From the NCBI RefSeq assembly GCF_002798305.1, contig NZ_PCGR01000004.1, positions 186,001-250,000 of the forward strand: 64,000 nt of DNA. The letters run 5' to 3'. Positions 51,566 through 60,928 of the stretch are shown piece by piece (positions within the stretch are counted from its first letter, which is position 1; each line of letters opens with the position of its first letter). This DNA comes from Chryseomicrobium excrementi (lineage in GTDB: Bacteria; Bacillota; Bacilli; Bacillales_A; Planococcaceae). Below the pieces are notes generated by a model. It worked only from the letters and a program-made list of their open reading frames with translations, was not told the origin of the DNA and searched no databases. The translations under genes and the position numbers were made by a program.

Positions 51566-52117
51566 ATGGAGCAATTAAAAGTTGACCCTCGCGTTGTAAG
51601 AACGCGGAAGTTGATTCTGAATGCGTTTATTCATTTATCGGAAACGAAAGAATTCAAAGATATTAGTGTGAAGGATGTTACTACAGAAGCACAGATCAAT
51701 CGTGCAACGTTCTATTATCATTTTCAAGATATCTATGATTTGTTGGAGAAATCCCTAAGTGAAGTCCTTTCTGTGAAAATGCCTGAAGTGACTTCTTGGA
51801 ATGGGGATACATTAGTAGCTCTATTCAGCGCTATCACAGATTTTCAAGCGTCTCTTTCAACTCGTTGTCACAGAGGCTATGAGGACACAATTGCACGCAT
51901 TATACGAGACCAGATTGAGGTAGTACTTGTCCGTCTATTATCTGCTGAAGCAAACTATCTTTCAAAAGAAACTATTAGTTTATTGGCCACAATCACTAGT
52001 TGGTCTTTATATGGCGCTTCGATGGAGTGGAAACGTACACAGTCTCTTTCTGCAGAGGAATTTATTCGGCCAATTCTTCCACATCTTGTTGCAATTCCTC
52101 TCATACAAACGCAATAA
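51566..52117 (+). CDS. TetR/AcrR family transcriptional regulator
   Basis: 183 residues. The N-terminal helix-turn-helix is clear (FKDISVKDVTTEAQINRATFYYHF, about 28-52). The ligand domain has no close match I can name. Its palindrome lies upstream and the DsbA-like gene is divergent, so it probably represses that gene and itself, perhaps in response to an electrophile or thiol stress; that last point is a guess. Confidence 0.88.
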   Translation: MEQLKVDPRVVRTRKLILNAFIHLSETKEFKDISVKDVTTEAQINRATFYYHFQDIYDLLEKSLSEVLSVKMPEVTSWNGDTLVALFSAITDFQASLSTRCHRGYEDTIARIIRDQIEVVLVRLLSAEANYLSKETISLLATITSWSLYGASMEWKRTQSLSAEEFIRPILPHLVAIPLIQTQ

Positions 52118-52118
52118 A

Positions 52119-52153
52119 ATCCAGATGAGATGTGATCTCGTCTGGATTTTTTT
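52119..52153 (+). terminator. terminator after TetR gene
   Basis: AAATCCAGATGAGA pairs with TCTCGTCTGGATTT and is followed by a T-run. Confidence 0.88.
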
Positions 52154-52181
52154 ATAGAATCTAGTTAAAACTATCGTGTTG

Positions 52182-52331
52182 TTATGATTTCGCTACTTTG
52201 TCTAATTCATTCAATCGCGCTTCAACTGTCGCTATTTTTGCGTTTGCCTGAGTAGCAAGTGTGAATCTAATAATGCCAATTACGAAGCCTGTAGTTGCGA
52301 ATGTAAAAGCCATCATCGCGAATACATCCAT
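52182..52331 (-). CDS. 49-residue membrane peptide
   Basis: MDVFAMMAFTFATTGFVIG, one helix, then an amphipathic charged tail with KIATVEARLNELDKVAKS, likely a short coiled coil. GGAAGGCGACAAA before the ATG. Small but with coding-like composition; function unknown. Confidence 0.5.
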   Translation of the reverse strand: MDVFAMMAFTFATTGFVIGIIRFTLATQANAKIATVEARLNELDKVAKS

Positions 52332-52437
52332 TTTGTCGCCTTCCCTTGTTTGTAGGTTCTACCTTTTATACGGAGGAGGACTATGAAAAGTTCCGATTCT
52401 TTATGATCACTAAACTAAACAGCAGGCTTTCATTGAA

Positions 52438-53028
52438 TTAATCCTCCCAATAAAAAATAGCATCCGCCACCGTATAATCTCGTGATTCGCGATAAATGGT
52501 TGGAATCTTCGTTTTAAAAGATAAAAGCTGATTCATCTCTTCAGGTTCTACTACTTCAAAATCAAATTCCTCTAAAACTTGTTTCAGCTGTTCTCCAAAT
52601 GTTTGGAATCTCTCGCTCACCCCGATGAGTTTTGTACCACCGAGGAAAGAACCATAGGCTCCGCCTCTATATTCATTCGACTCGATATGAATAGTCTTAT
52701 ACTGCTCGTCATCTCCCATGATGGCCACAGATGCTAAACGACTAATATCTACTATGAGACCATTCATTTTGATTTCTCGATGACCATGTTTCTCCTCAAG
52801 CACTATCAAATCCTCTTTTTGATAACAAAAGAATTCCACAAACGAAGCGTATCCACTGCCAAAGTGATTCCACTCAGCCTCACACACCACATTCGGAATG
52901 CGATTAATCCGATGAAACAAGCGCCGAATATGCGCTTCAATCTCACGCTCGTCATTTGTATCGTAAGGAAACTTCTCCCCAACAATCTTTCCATCAATCA
53001 TTGCTTGTAACTGTTCATCCGAAAACAT
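52438..53028 (-). CDS. uncharacterised cytosolic protein
   Basis: 196 residues from the ATG after GGAGGAGATTCCAC; longer frames lack a site. No signal peptide or helix. Rich in aromatic and acidic residues (AEWNHFGSGYASFVEFFCY, FDFEVVEPEEMNQLL). I do not recognise a family. Downstream of glmS on the same strand, but glmS has its own terminator in between. Confidence 0.6.
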   Translation of the reverse strand: MFSDEQLQAMIDGKIVGEKFPYDTNDEREIEAHIRRLFHRINRIPNVVCEAEWNHFGSGYASFVEFFCYQKEDLIVLEEKHGHREIKMNGLIVDISRLASVAIMGDDEQYKTIHIESNEYRGGAYGSFLGGTKLIGVSERFQTFGEQLKQVLEEFDFEVVEPEEMNQLLSFKTKIPTIYRESRDYTVADAIFYWED

Positions 53029-53120
53029 GTGGAATCTCCTCCTTCTTATATTCATAGTTGCAATTTTTTTACAATTTGCACCAAAAATTTTGTGGCGAAA
53101 TAATACAACGGAATTCCTAT

Positions 53121-53153
53121 GAAAAAACCCCTCCTGGACGGATCCAAAAGGGG
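53121..53153 (-). terminator. terminator after glmS
   Basis: CCCCCTTTTGGATCC and GGAGGGGTTTTTT on the minus strand form the hairpin and U-run. Confidence 0.85.
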
Positions 53154-53164
53154 GCATGAAATTT

Positions 53165-54967
53165 CTATTCTACTGTTACAGATTTCGCCAAGTTTCGCGG
53201 CTTATCCACATCACAGTCGCGGTGAAGCGCTGCATAGTAGCTGATCAACTGAAGTGGAATCACAGATACTAATGGTGTTAATAAGCTGTGGACTTTTGGA
53301 AGGACAAGCGTGTCGCCGTCTTCTTCCATCCCTTCCATTGCAATGATACATGGTTTCGCACCACGAGCCACGACTTCTTTTACGTTTCCGCGAATGTTAA
53401 GTGCTACTGGTTTTTGAGTGACTAGAGCGAAGACTGGTGTACCATCTTCGATTAGAGCGATGGTACCGTGCTTCAATTCGCCTCCAGCAAAGCCTTCTGC
53501 TTGGATGTACGAAATCTCTTTTAGTTTCAATGCGCCTTCAAGACTTACGAAGAAGTCGACGTTACGTCCGATGAAGAATGCATTGCGAGTTGTTTCAAGG
53601 AAATCTTTTGCGATTGCTTCGATTTCCTCTTTTGAATCCACCATAGCTTGAACTGCGTTGGCTACGATTCCAAGTTCTTGGATCAAGTCGAAGTCGACAT
53701 CGTGTCCAGCGTGCTTCGCTGCAACTGTTGCTGCAACTGCTAGAACTGCGATTTGTGCAACGTAAGCTTTTGTTGAAGCTACTGCGATTTCTGGACCTGC
53801 ATGAAGTAACAATGTGAAGTCTGCTTCACGAGAAAGCGTAGATCCTTGAACGTTTGTTACTGTAAGAGCTTTGTGGCCCATCTCTTTGATTTTTACAAGT
53901 ACTTGGCGAGAATCCGCTGTTTCACCTGATTGTGAGATGAAGATGAAAAGTGGCTTCTCAGAAAGGATTGGCATGTTGTAGCCAAACTCACTTGAGATGT
54001 GCACTTCTACTGGCTTCTTCGCGATTTTCTCGAAGTATTCTTTTCCTACAAGACCTGCGTGGTAGCTTGTACCTGCAGCGATGATGTATAGGCGGTCTGA
54101 AGCGTTGATAGCTTCTAAGATATTTGAATCGATTGCAAGCTCGCCTGCGTCGTTCTGGTACGCTTGAATGATCTTACGCATGACAGCTGGCTGCTCGTCG
54201 ATTTCTTTTAACATATAGTGTGGGTAGGTACCCTTTTCGATGTCGCTCATGTCTAGCTCAGCTTTGTAAGAGTCGCGCTCTACTACAGTGCCGTCTAGCT
54301 TTTGAATTTCAACTGATTCTTTTTTCACGATAACCATCTCTTGATCGTGAAGCTCTACGTATGTGTCTGTCACTTGAAGCATCGCCATAGCGTCTGAAGC
54401 GACTACGTTGAAGTCTTCTCCAAGGCCGACTAAAAGTGGGCTCTTGTTTTTTGCAACGTAGATTGTTTGTGCTTCTTCAGCATCTAAAAGAGCGATTGCG
54501 TATGAGCCGTGAAGAAGACCTAAAGTTTTGCTGAAAGCTTCAGCTGTAGTTAACCCGTCGTTTACGAATTTCTCGATCAACTGTACGATCACTTCTGTAT
54601 CCGTGTCTGACTTCATGGTCACACCAGGTAGGTATTCTTTTTGAAGTAGGTGATAGTTCTCGATAACTCCGTTGTGTACTAGCGTGAAACGCTCTGTTGT
54701 ACTTTGGTGAGGGTGCGCGTTTACTTGGTTCGGCACACCGTGTGTTGCCCAGCGTGTATGACCGATTCCTGTTTTGCCCATCACATCGTCGATTACTGCT
54801 TCACGAAGATCTGCAATACGTCCTTTTTCTTTGAAGACTGTGATGCCTTCTTCGTTACGAACTGCGATTCCTGCTGAATCGTAGCCACGGTATTCTAATT
54901 TCTCAAGACCTTTTAATAAAATTTCTTTGGCGTCACGTTCGCCGATATATCCAACAATTCCACACAT
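53165..54967 (-). CDS. glmS: glucosamine-fructose-6-phosphate aminotransferase
   Basis: 600 residues from the ATG preceding [14 protein letters not shown]; Cys 2 is the amide-cleaving nucleophile. Glutaminase domain (1-230, with GHTRWATHG and AHPHQ), then two SIS sugar-isomerase domains (about 280-410 and 450-600; [17 protein letters not shown]) and the C-terminal Lys in VTVE end. It makes glucosamine 6-phosphate, the entry to peptidoglycan and wall sugars. Expression is controlled by the glmS ribozyme in its leader. It is separated from glmM by two extra genes. Confidence 0.97.
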   Translation of the reverse strand: MCGIVGYIGERDAKEILLKGLEKLEYRGYDSAGIAVRNEEGITVFKEKGRIADLREAVIDDVMGKTGIGHTRWATHGVPNQVNAHPHQSTTERFTLVHNGVIENYHLLQKEYLPGVTMKSDTDTEVIVQLIEKFVNDGLTTAEAFSKTLGLLHGSYAIALLDAEEAQTIYVAKNKSPLLVGLGEDFNVVASDAMAMLQVTDTYVELHDQEMVIVKKESVEIQKLDGTVVERDSYKAELDMSDIEKGTYPHYMLKEIDEQPAVMRKIIQAYQNDAGELAIDSNILEAINASDRLYIIAAGTSYHAGLVGKEYFEKIAKKPVEVHISSEFGYNMPILSEKPLFIFISQSGETADSRQVLVKIKEMGHKALTVTNVQGSTLSREADFTLLLHAGPEIAVASTKAYVAQIAVLAVAATVAAKHAGHDVDFDLIQELGIVANAVQAMVDSKEEIEAIAKDFLETTRNAFFIGRNVDFFVSLEGALKLKEISYIQAEGFAGGELKHGTIALIEDGTPVFALVTQKPVALNIRGNVKEVVARGAKPCIIAMEGMEEDGDTLVLPKVHSLLTPLVSVIPLQLISYYAALHRDCDVDKPRNLAKSVTVE

Positions 54968-55004
54968 AATAAAAATCCTCCGATTGATGAAGTCATGCAA
55001 AAAT

Positions 55005-55205
55005 AAGCGTCGCTTCGGGCGCTTTTCGACACTGCTTCTTTATAGTTTCGCCTTCTATTCGGTCTGTCTACCAATCGCTTGGCAGGTTTACAAATAGAGT
55101 AACAACCGGGCGTAGTGCGGTCGGGAGGCATCCGCCGAATCCTCGATAAACCTCCACCTCGTCTGCTAAGGACTGTGTCCGTCCGATTTCCTTAGCTCTG
55201 GCGCT
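55005..55205 (-). promoter_or_regulatory. glmS ribozyme (GlcN6P-activated)
   Basis: Minus strand contains AGCGCCAGAGCTAAGG at the cleavage site (between 55205 and 55204), GACGAGGTGGAGGTTTATC, GATTCGGCGGATGCCTCCCG and the downstream pairing elements. All core blocks of the catalytic riboswitch are present. It is cut when glucosamine 6-phosphate binds and lowers glmS expression. Confidence 0.95.
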
Positions 55206-55285
55206 TCAACTTGTTTCCGATTTCTTTGTGCGCATACTTTCCTCCTTTAGCGCGTGTTCCCTATGCTTCCCAGCATAACCTCCAT

Positions 55286-55314
55286 ATCATACAAAATTTA
55301 GTGGGTCTCGTCAA
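55286..55314 (-). promoter_or_regulatory. glmS promoter
   Basis: TTGACG, 17 bases, TATGAT, a strong vegetative promoter about 80 bases before the ribozyme. Confidence 0.8.
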
Positions 55315-55328
55315 TTGTAATTTATGCA

Positions 55329-55363
55329 GAAAAAAGCCTTTGGTGCTTAGGCACCAAAGGTCT
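55329..55363 (-). terminator. terminator after PfpI-family gene
   Basis: ACCTTTGGTGC pairs with GCACCAAAGGC on the minus strand, followed by TTTTTT. Confidence 0.88.
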
Positions 55364-55371
55364 TGGGGGTC

Positions 55372-55887
55372 CTAATTCTCTAGAAGTTTCAACATTTCAC
55401 GGTTAAATGCTGGAATATCATCCGGTTGACGGCTTGTTACCAGTTGGTTCTGGCACACGACAACTTCTGTGTCCTGTACTTTCGCTCCTGCATATTCCAT
55501 GTCCGTTTGAATCGATTTGAATCCTGTTGCATCGCGGCCTTCTAAAGCTTTCGCTGTGATTAATAGCTGCGGTCCGTGGCAAATCGCGAATACAGGTTTC
55601 TTCGCATCCATAAATTCTTTAGTAAAGTGGACGAAACGATCGTCTGCACGTAGCTGGTCAGGTGAGAATCCGCCTGGCAGTAAGAGTGCATCAAAATCAC
55701 TTGCGTTCACGTCATCGATGGATTTATCGATTGTGACTTCCGTGTTGTCTTTCTTGCCAGTCACAGTCTTGCCTGCTTCCTTCTCGATTGTGATCACTTC
55801 ATGACCTGCATCTTTCAAGGCTTTCGCCGGCTCTGTCCATTCGACGTCTTCAAACATGTTGGTGATTAACGTTGCTACTTTTGCCAT
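55372..55887 (-). CDS. DJ-1/PfpI family protein (general stress protein 18 type)
   Basis: 171 residues. DJ-1/ThiJ/PfpI fold: DALLLPGGFSPDQL (about 66-79) and the elbow AICHGPQLL with the reactive Cys 103. Resembles YfkM/Gsp18 and PfpI-like proteins of Bacilli, which act as small proteases, deglycases or stress proteins. It is not normally between glmM and glmS, so this is an insertion into the usual order. Confidence 0.88.
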   Translation of the reverse strand: MAKVATLITNMFEDVEWTEPAKALKDAGHEVITIEKEAGKTVTGKKDNTEVTIDKSIDDVNASDFDALLLPGGFSPDQLRADDRFVHFTKEFMDAKKPVFAICHGPQLLITAKALEGRDATGFKSIQTDMEYAGAKVQDTEVVVCQNQLVTSRQPDDIPAFNREMLKLLEN

Positions 55888-56001
55888 TGTATCTCCTCCT
55901 AAATGTTTGTACGTTGTATGTATTCCACTCTGGCGGAGAATTAAACATTCGGATGGCGAAGTACTTACTAGAAAGTTCTTGGGTCGCTTGGGGGTTGTGC
56001 C

Positions 56002-56106
56002 ATTAGCGACCGAGTTACTGTGATTGGCGACCGAATTGGGTCAATCAGTGACCGTAATCAGTGAATTAACGACCGAGTGGGGTCGATCAGTGTCCCAAAT
56101 GATTTT
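56002..56106. repeat. 21-bp tandem repeats, array A (5 units)
   Basis: Five consecutive 21-base units: 56002-56022, 56023-56043, 56044-56064, 56065-56085 and 56086-56106, with the shared core (A/G)CGACCGA(G/A)TT, the last one degenerate (GTGTCCCAAATG). Directly after the NERD gene stop. Units 3-5 repeat almost exactly as array B at 57182-57244. Confidence 0.8.
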
Positions 56107-56114
56107 ATGGAACC

Positions 56115-57092
56115 TCAATCTTCTCTAAAATAAATCCTCCCTCTTCCCGTCCCTCTATTTCGCATGCCAAGCTTCTTTAGAATAGAGCGTATCTGTTTAA
56201 CACTAAGTTCGGGGATGTGTTCGTGTATTACTTCGACTTTTAATTCGCTATCAAAGATGTCGAATAAGCTCAGAATATTAGCTGAAAGCTGTTCGCTCGC
56301 ATCTACTTTACATTCCGGACATACCCAACTCCTAATATGTTTTTTTAATTGGTTATGGCACAGCGAGCAATAGAGCCCTTTACGAATGTCCAGTTTATTC
56401 ACTTGATATTGTTGACAAAATGGCGTTTTTCGTTGTTTTATCGTCTTTTCTAATAGAGCTGTTTTTAAATGAGAGACTTCATTGCTAGTTAAAGTGTTGG
56501 GGCCTTTAAAGTACGAGGTTAAGTACAATGAAATTGATTTCATCATAATCAATGTGTGGGGTTTTGGGATTTCATTAATTGAAAGTCGACTTGATCGATT
56601 CGCCCAAACTACTAATGTTTGAGTGGATAGGTTAGGAATATTTAGGTTGAGCTGCTTCAAGCCCATTACATTTCGCTCAAGTTGTGTAAAAGGACAATCC
56701 ATTGCTTGAACAGTACCATTGTCAAGAGTTCTCACAATTTGTCTTGGCTTAGATTGGAATTCGATATGACCAGCTATGTTTTTGACTTCAATAAGAAGAA
56801 TGCCTTTGCGAGAAATAAGCAGATAGTCAATTTGTATATGCCATTTTGAATGGATCATCGAATGAAAGTTGTGAATAATTACTGAATCTGCAGGGAACTG
56901 AAACTCTTCAAGATAGCGTTGTACATTTAGTTCGCCACGAAGCCCTGTCTTTATATTGTTTAGTTGATTTTGAAGATAGATTTTTTGGGGATTATGATTT
57001 GGAATCTTTGCGTAGAAAATCTCTAAGGGGAAAATTGGTTGTTGATAGGAATAAAATTCTATATAAATACCTCCTTTTGCATAGAGTATCAT
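56115..57092 (-). CDS. NERD-domain protein with zinc ribbon
   Basis: 325 residues as written. Nuclease-related NERD domain (about 52-170; GLRGELNVQRYL, DYLLISRKGILLIEVKN with the PD-(D/E)xK-like Asp...Glu-x-Lys), a middle region and a zinc ribbon (CSLCHNQ and WVCPECKVD, four cysteines) followed by a helical C-terminus that resembles a helix-turn-helix. The strong AAGGAGG lies inside the frame, 20 codons before a good Met-less start, so initiation may be at an ATA or ATT codon near 57064. Flanked by the repeats A and B. Confidence 0.8.
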   Translation of the reverse strand: MILYAKGGIYIEFYSYQQPIFPLEIFYAKIPNHNPQKIYLQNQLNNIKTGLRGELNVQRYLEEFQFPADSVIIHNFHSMIHSKWHIQIDYLLISRKGILLIEVKNIAGHIEFQSKPRQIVRTLDNGTVQAMDCPFTQLERNVMGLKQLNLNIPNLSTQTLVVWANRSSRLSINEIPKPHTLIMMKSISLYLTSYFKGPNTLTSNEVSHLKTALLEKTIKQRKTPFCQQYQVNKLDIRKGLYCSLCHNQLKKHIRSWVCPECKVDASEQLSANILSLFDIFDSELKVEVIHEHIPELSVKQIRSILKKLGMRNRGTGRGRIYFRED

Positions 57093-57181
57093 GTCATCGA
57101 TTGAGTGTATAGATTGAACTTAAGTATCGAACAGCATGTATTGAGCTCTTGGATGAAGAGATTTTAAAGTTGGCTGATTAC

Positions 57182-57244
57182 ATTAGCGACCGTAATCAGT
57201 GACTTAACGACCGAGTTGGGTCAATTAGCGACCCAAATGATTTT
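57182..57244. repeat. 21-bp tandem repeats, array B (3 units)
   Basis: Three 21-base units at 57182-57202, 57203-57223 and 57224-57244. The 72-base block ending CCCAAATGATTTTATGGAACC is nearly the same as the end of array A, so the NERD gene lies between two direct repeats. Confidence 0.8.
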
Positions 57245-57281
57245 ATGGAACCCAAATTACTAAAAACCTTACTAGAAAAAC

Positions 57282-57308
57282 AAAAAACATCCCCCCGAAG
57301 GAGGACGT
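57282..57308 (-). terminator. terminator after glmM
   Basis: ACGTCCTCC, TTCG loop, GGGGGATGT on the minus strand, then TTTTTTG. Confidence 0.8.
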
Positions 57309-57316
57309 TCCAGTCA

Positions 57317-58669
57317 TTATTGATCCAAGCCCATCTCAGCACGCACGACGTCTGCGATGCGATTGACGTAGCTTTCACATGCTTCTTGTGATTCTGCTTC
57401 GACCATGACGCGAACAAGTGGTTCTGTCCCTGAAGGACGTACGAGCACGCGCCCGTTGCCATTCATTTCGCTTTCGACTTCCGAAATAACAGCTGCAACT
57501 TTTTCGTTATCAGTTACGGCGTGCTTATCCGTTACACGGATGTTCACAAGCTTCTGCGGGAAGATTTTCATCTCACCAGCTAAGTCAGACAATTTCTTGC
57601 CAGTAGCTTTCATGATGTTCACCAGTTGAAGACCTGTAAGCAAGCCGTCACCTGTTGTGTTGTAATCTAGGAAGATGATGTGCCCTGACTGCTCGCCACC
57701 TAAGTTGTAGCCGCCGTTTCTCATCTCTTCTACTACATAACGGTCACCGACAGCCGTCTGGACGGATTGTAAGCCGTGGTGCTCAAGTGCCTTGTAGAAG
57801 CCCATGTTACTCATTACAGTCGAAACGACAGTGTCTTTGTGCAAACGGCCTTCTTTTACAAGATAGCGTGCCAAGATGTACATGATCTGGTCACCATCTA
57901 CGATATTTCCTTTTTCGTCGATTGCAATGACGCGGTCGCCATCGCCATCAAAAGCAAGACCGATGTCTGCGCCTTTTTCTTTTACAAAAGCAGCAAGTGT
58001 TTCAGGATGTGTAGATCCTACACCGTCGTTGATGTTCAAGCCGTTTGGTGAAGCACCCATTGTTGAGATGTCTGCATCCAAGTCAGCGAAAATATGCGTC
58101 GCATGTGTAGATGTCGCTCCGTGTGCACAGTCAAGTGCCACATGGATCCCTACGAAGTTTTCTGTGACCGACTGCTTCAAGAACTGCAGGTATTTCTGTC
58201 CGCCTTCAAAGTAATCTGAAACGGCACCTACATCGCCACCTGTCGGACGAGGTAATGTATCTTCCTCTTGATCCAGGATGGCTTCGATTTCGTACTCCTG
58301 CTCATCTGAAAGTTTAAATCCATCTGACCCGAAGAATTTGATTCCGTTGTCTTCTACAGGATTGTGAGACGCTGAGATCATGACACCTGCGTTTGCGCTC
58401 ATTACGCGCGTCAAATACGCCACTCCTGGTGTGCTTAAGACACCAAGCGTCATCACCTCTACACCTACTGACAGAAGCCCTGCTACAAGAGCAGACTCCA
58501 GCATGTGACCTGAAATACGAGTATCACGGCCTACAAGGACCTTTGCTTTACCTGTTGCGCCTTGTGTCAACACATAACCGCCTACTCGTCCTAAACGAAA
58601 TGCAAATTCAGGAGTCAATCCTTCATTCGCGACTCCACGAACACCATCTGTACCAAAATATTTTCCCAT
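57317..58669 (-). CDS. glmM: phosphoglucosamine mutase
   Basis: 450 residues. It converts glucosamine 6-phosphate to glucosamine 1-phosphate. Phosphoserine loop [17 protein letters not shown] (Ser 101), metal loop [12 protein letters not shown] (about 238-249), sugar-binding GGEQSGHI and the C-terminal phosphate loop [16 protein letters not shown]. It starts [15 protein letters not shown]. Downstream partner of cdaA and ybbR; in many Firmicutes it binds and controls CdaA. Confidence 0.97.
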   Translation of the reverse strand: MGKYFGTDGVRGVANEGLTPEFAFRLGRVGGYVLTQGATGKAKVLVGRDTRISGHMLESALVAGLLSVGVEVMTLGVLSTPGVAYLTRVMSANAGVMISASHNPVEDNGIKFFGSDGFKLSDEQEYEIEAILDQEEDTLPRPTGGDVGAVSDYFEGGQKYLQFLKQSVTENFVGIHVALDCAHGATSTHATHIFADLDADISTMGASPNGLNINDGVGSTHPETLAAFVKEKGADIGLAFDGDGDRVIAIDEKGNIVDGDQIMYILARYLVKEGRLHKDTVVSTVMSNMGFYKALEHHGLQSVQTAVGDRYVVEEMRNGGYNLGGEQSGHIIFLDYNTTGDGLLTGLQLVNIMKATGKKLSDLAGEMKIFPQKLVNIRVTDKHAVTDNEKVAAVISEVESEMNGNGRVLVRPSGTEPLVRVMVEAESQEACESYVNRIADVVRAEMGLDQ

Positions 58670-58699
58670 TCTTAATTCTCTCCTTAATTCATGGCAGCA

Positions 58700-59995
58700 T
58701 TACGCTTGTTCTACAACGATTGTTGCTTGGTCAAGCTCTGCCACCCATGTTGCCGTATCAGGTCCTTCGATTGCGATAGGCAGCGTATACTCGCCTGCCG
58801 CTGAAATTGCACTCGCATCAATACTCACGCGCACATCCGATACGGTTAAATCGTTGACTTTCGATTCGGGGCCGGTTGCTGTAAGGTTCACGACCCCATT
58901 ACTGGGGATGGCAAATGTGGAGCTCCACTGTTCTGCCAAACCTGCGACGACAATCGGCACATTTTCAAACGTCCGTGTCGTCGTCTCGTCTTCTTGTTCC
59001 GGGTCTACTGCTGCTGCGTCATTCGAGGCCTCGCCTTCTGGTTCTGCCTCGGGTTGTTCGACAGTGACATCAAATGTAACCGGGATGGTCTCTTGATTGA
59101 ATTGGCTAATGCCTTCTGGCTTATCTAATTCTATGTCGACGGTTCCCGATTCTTGAATTTCTGAAACATCCACATTCACTTCAAGTGCTTCGAGTGCATC
59201 TACAGCAGTTCGAGTACCGTACACACGAATGCTTGAAACAGTAGAGGTAACAGAATTGATGGTCACACCATTCGGAGGAGTGCCTTCTTGTTCAATGACA
59301 ATCGGCACTTCCTTACTGTATCGTTCAATCTCTACAGTGACATTGACGACTTCTGGTTCGACAATGACATCTAACTTATTCAACTCACGGTCCAGTACAC
59401 GGACTCGCGCTTCTTGGGTAAAGGATTCATCGAGCCCCTCTTCCCCGCTGACAGTAGCTTTCACGAAGCTGATGGCTTCGATCACACTACGCGCACCTGT
59501 AACAGATACACGGTTCGGCTCAACATTAGTTGATTTTACCACATAATTGTCAGCAAGCAATCTTTCGTTCATATCTGGCTCTACTGTGAACTCTTCCGTG
59601 ATGAGCTCTTCAATGTTCACCGTTACCGTTTGCGGATCCGTACGAACCTCGAGACGTTCTGGAAGATTTTCATATTGAACCTCGACTTCATGCTGACCTA
59701 GAGTCAATTCACGCAAGTCGATGAATACGGTGTAATCTTGCATCGTTTGAGCAGACAAGACTAAATTACTTGGTCCTTCGATTTTCAAAGTGACCGTTTG
59801 GGGTGCACCCGTCACCACCAAATTATCATCATCATAATAGACCTGCAGGGGGACATTTGGAATACTTTCCACACTCGTCCCTGCAGCATTGATTTCATTG
59901 CCTTCTAATTCATTTTGTACGCTGATAAACAACAGGACGGCGAACAAAAGGGAAACAATGCGTAGAAACCATGGGTTATCCATCATTTTATCCAT
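58700..59995 (-). CDS. ybbR: YbbR-domain protein, CdaA regulator
   Basis: 431 residues. One N-terminal membrane helix (about 8-24) and four tandem YbbR domains (about 45-130, 130-210, 215-300, 335-430), each with strands such as VPLQVYYDDDNLVV and PIVIEQEGTPPNGV. An acidic linker (EPEGEASNDAAAVDPEQEDETT, with an internal Glu/Asp stretch) separates the last. Known in Bacillus as CdaR, regulating c-di-AMP synthesis by CdaA. Start overlaps cdaA by eight bases. Confidence 0.92.
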   Translation of the reverse strand: MDKMMDNPWFLRIVSLLFAVLLFISVQNELEGNEINAAGTSVESIPNVPLQVYYDDDNLVVTGAPQTVTLKIEGPSNLVLSAQTMQDYTVFIDLRELTLGQHEVEVQYENLPERLEVRTDPQTVTVNIEELITEEFTVEPDMNERLLADNYVVKSTNVEPNRVSVTGARSVIEAISFVKATVSGEEGLDESFTQEARVRVLDRELNKLDVIVEPEVVNVTVEIERYSKEVPIVIEQEGTPPNGVTINSVTSTVSSIRVYGTRTAVDALEALEVNVDVSEIQESGTVDIELDKPEGISQFNQETIPVTFDVTVEQPEAEPEGEASNDAAAVDPEQEDETTTRTFENVPIVVAGLAEQWSSTFAIPSNGVVNLTATGPESKVNDLTVSDVRVSIDASAISAAGEYTLPIAIEGPDTATWVAELDQATIVVEQA

Positions 59996-60824
59996 TTTTT
60001 GGCCCCCTCCATAACCATTTGGAAGTTGTCACTTGTTGTTGCTCCTCACCAAACCATAGACGCTTCAGATGCCCATCAAACTCTTCCATCGTCAAGTTGC
60101 GGTGCAAGTCTCCATTTGCTGTAATACTGACTGCTCCGGTCTCCTCTGAGACGACGATGGTCACAGCATCCGTCACTTCACTCAGTCCGATGGCGGCTCG
60201 GTGACGAGTACCTAGTTCTTTCGAGATGAAAGGACTTTCTGAAAGCGGCAAGTAACAGGCTGCTGACGCAATCTTATTTTTCTGTAAAATGACAGCTCCG
60301 TCATGTAGCGGCGTATTCGGAATGAACAGATTGATCATCAATTCTGATGAAATGGTTGCATTCATCGGAATACCGGTCTCTATGTATTCAGACAAGCCCG
60401 TCTCGCGCTCGATAGAAATCAAAGCTCCGATACGACGTTTGGCCATATAGCTGACCGACTTCGACATAGCTGCCAGTAGGCGGTTCTGTTCCTCCTGCTC
60501 TTGCAAGGTACTGCGAGCGAAGATTTTCCCTCGTCCCAGCTGTTCAAGTGCTCGTCGAATCTCAGGCTGAAAAATAATGATGATGGCTAGAAAACCGAAT
60601 CGAATCACCTGATCGAGCATCCACCCGAGCGTTTCCATTCCAAGGGCATCCGTGATCACACGGGCCACAATAATTACAAAAATACCTTTCAACAACTGAA
60701 CCGCTTTGGTCCCGCGGATCAAGGTAATCAATTTATAGATGACAAACCACACGAACAGGACATCGAGAATCGTAATCAACAATTCAATTGGTTCACTGTT
60801 TTGTAGTTGCGTCAAAAAGTCCAT
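59988..60824 (-). CDS. cdaA: diadenylate cyclase CdaA
   Basis: 278 residues. Three membrane helices (about 12-34, 41-59, 69-86), then the DAC domain (about 105-260) with the catalytic DGA (175-177) and RHR (207-209) motifs intact. Makes the essential messenger c-di-AMP from two ATP. Operon with ybbR and glmM, as in B. subtilis and relatives. Confidence 0.97.
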   Translation of the reverse strand: MDFLTQLQNSEPIELLITILDVLFVWFVIYKLITLIRGTKAVQLLKGIFVIIVARVITDALGMETLGWMLDQVIRFGFLAIIIIFQPEIRRALEQLGRGKIFARSTLQEQEEQNRLLAAMSKSVSYMAKRRIGALISIERETGLSEYIETGIPMNATISSELMINLFIPNTPLHDGAVILQKNKIASAACYLPLSESPFISKELGTRHRAAIGLSEVTDAVTIVVSEETGAVSITANGDLHRNLTMEEFDGHLKRLWFGEEQQQVTTSKWLWRGPKNG

Positions 60825-60882
60825 GTGGCCACCCCACTTTCCCTAAGTGCATATGGCTCTAGTATACCATAGATATGTATAG

Positions 60883-60917
60883 AAAAAACTCCCGGACCTC
60901 ATAGGAGATACGGGAGT
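60883..60917 (-). terminator. terminator after rsiW
   Basis: ACTCCCG and CGGGAGT arms (with a loop that pairs weakly), then TTTTTT on the minus strand. Separates rsiW from cdaA. Confidence 0.75.
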
Positions 60918-60928
60918 CTACACTACTA

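Noticed and set aside
52383-52406. Seven-codon frame behind a strong GGAGGAGG site
   Set aside because: Encodes only MKSSDSL; it may be a leftover ribosome site, and no structure or function can be supported.
56002-57244. 21-bp repeats as a CRISPR array
   Set aside because: The units are contiguous with no spacers and vary between copies; there are no cas genes. They are tandem repeats.
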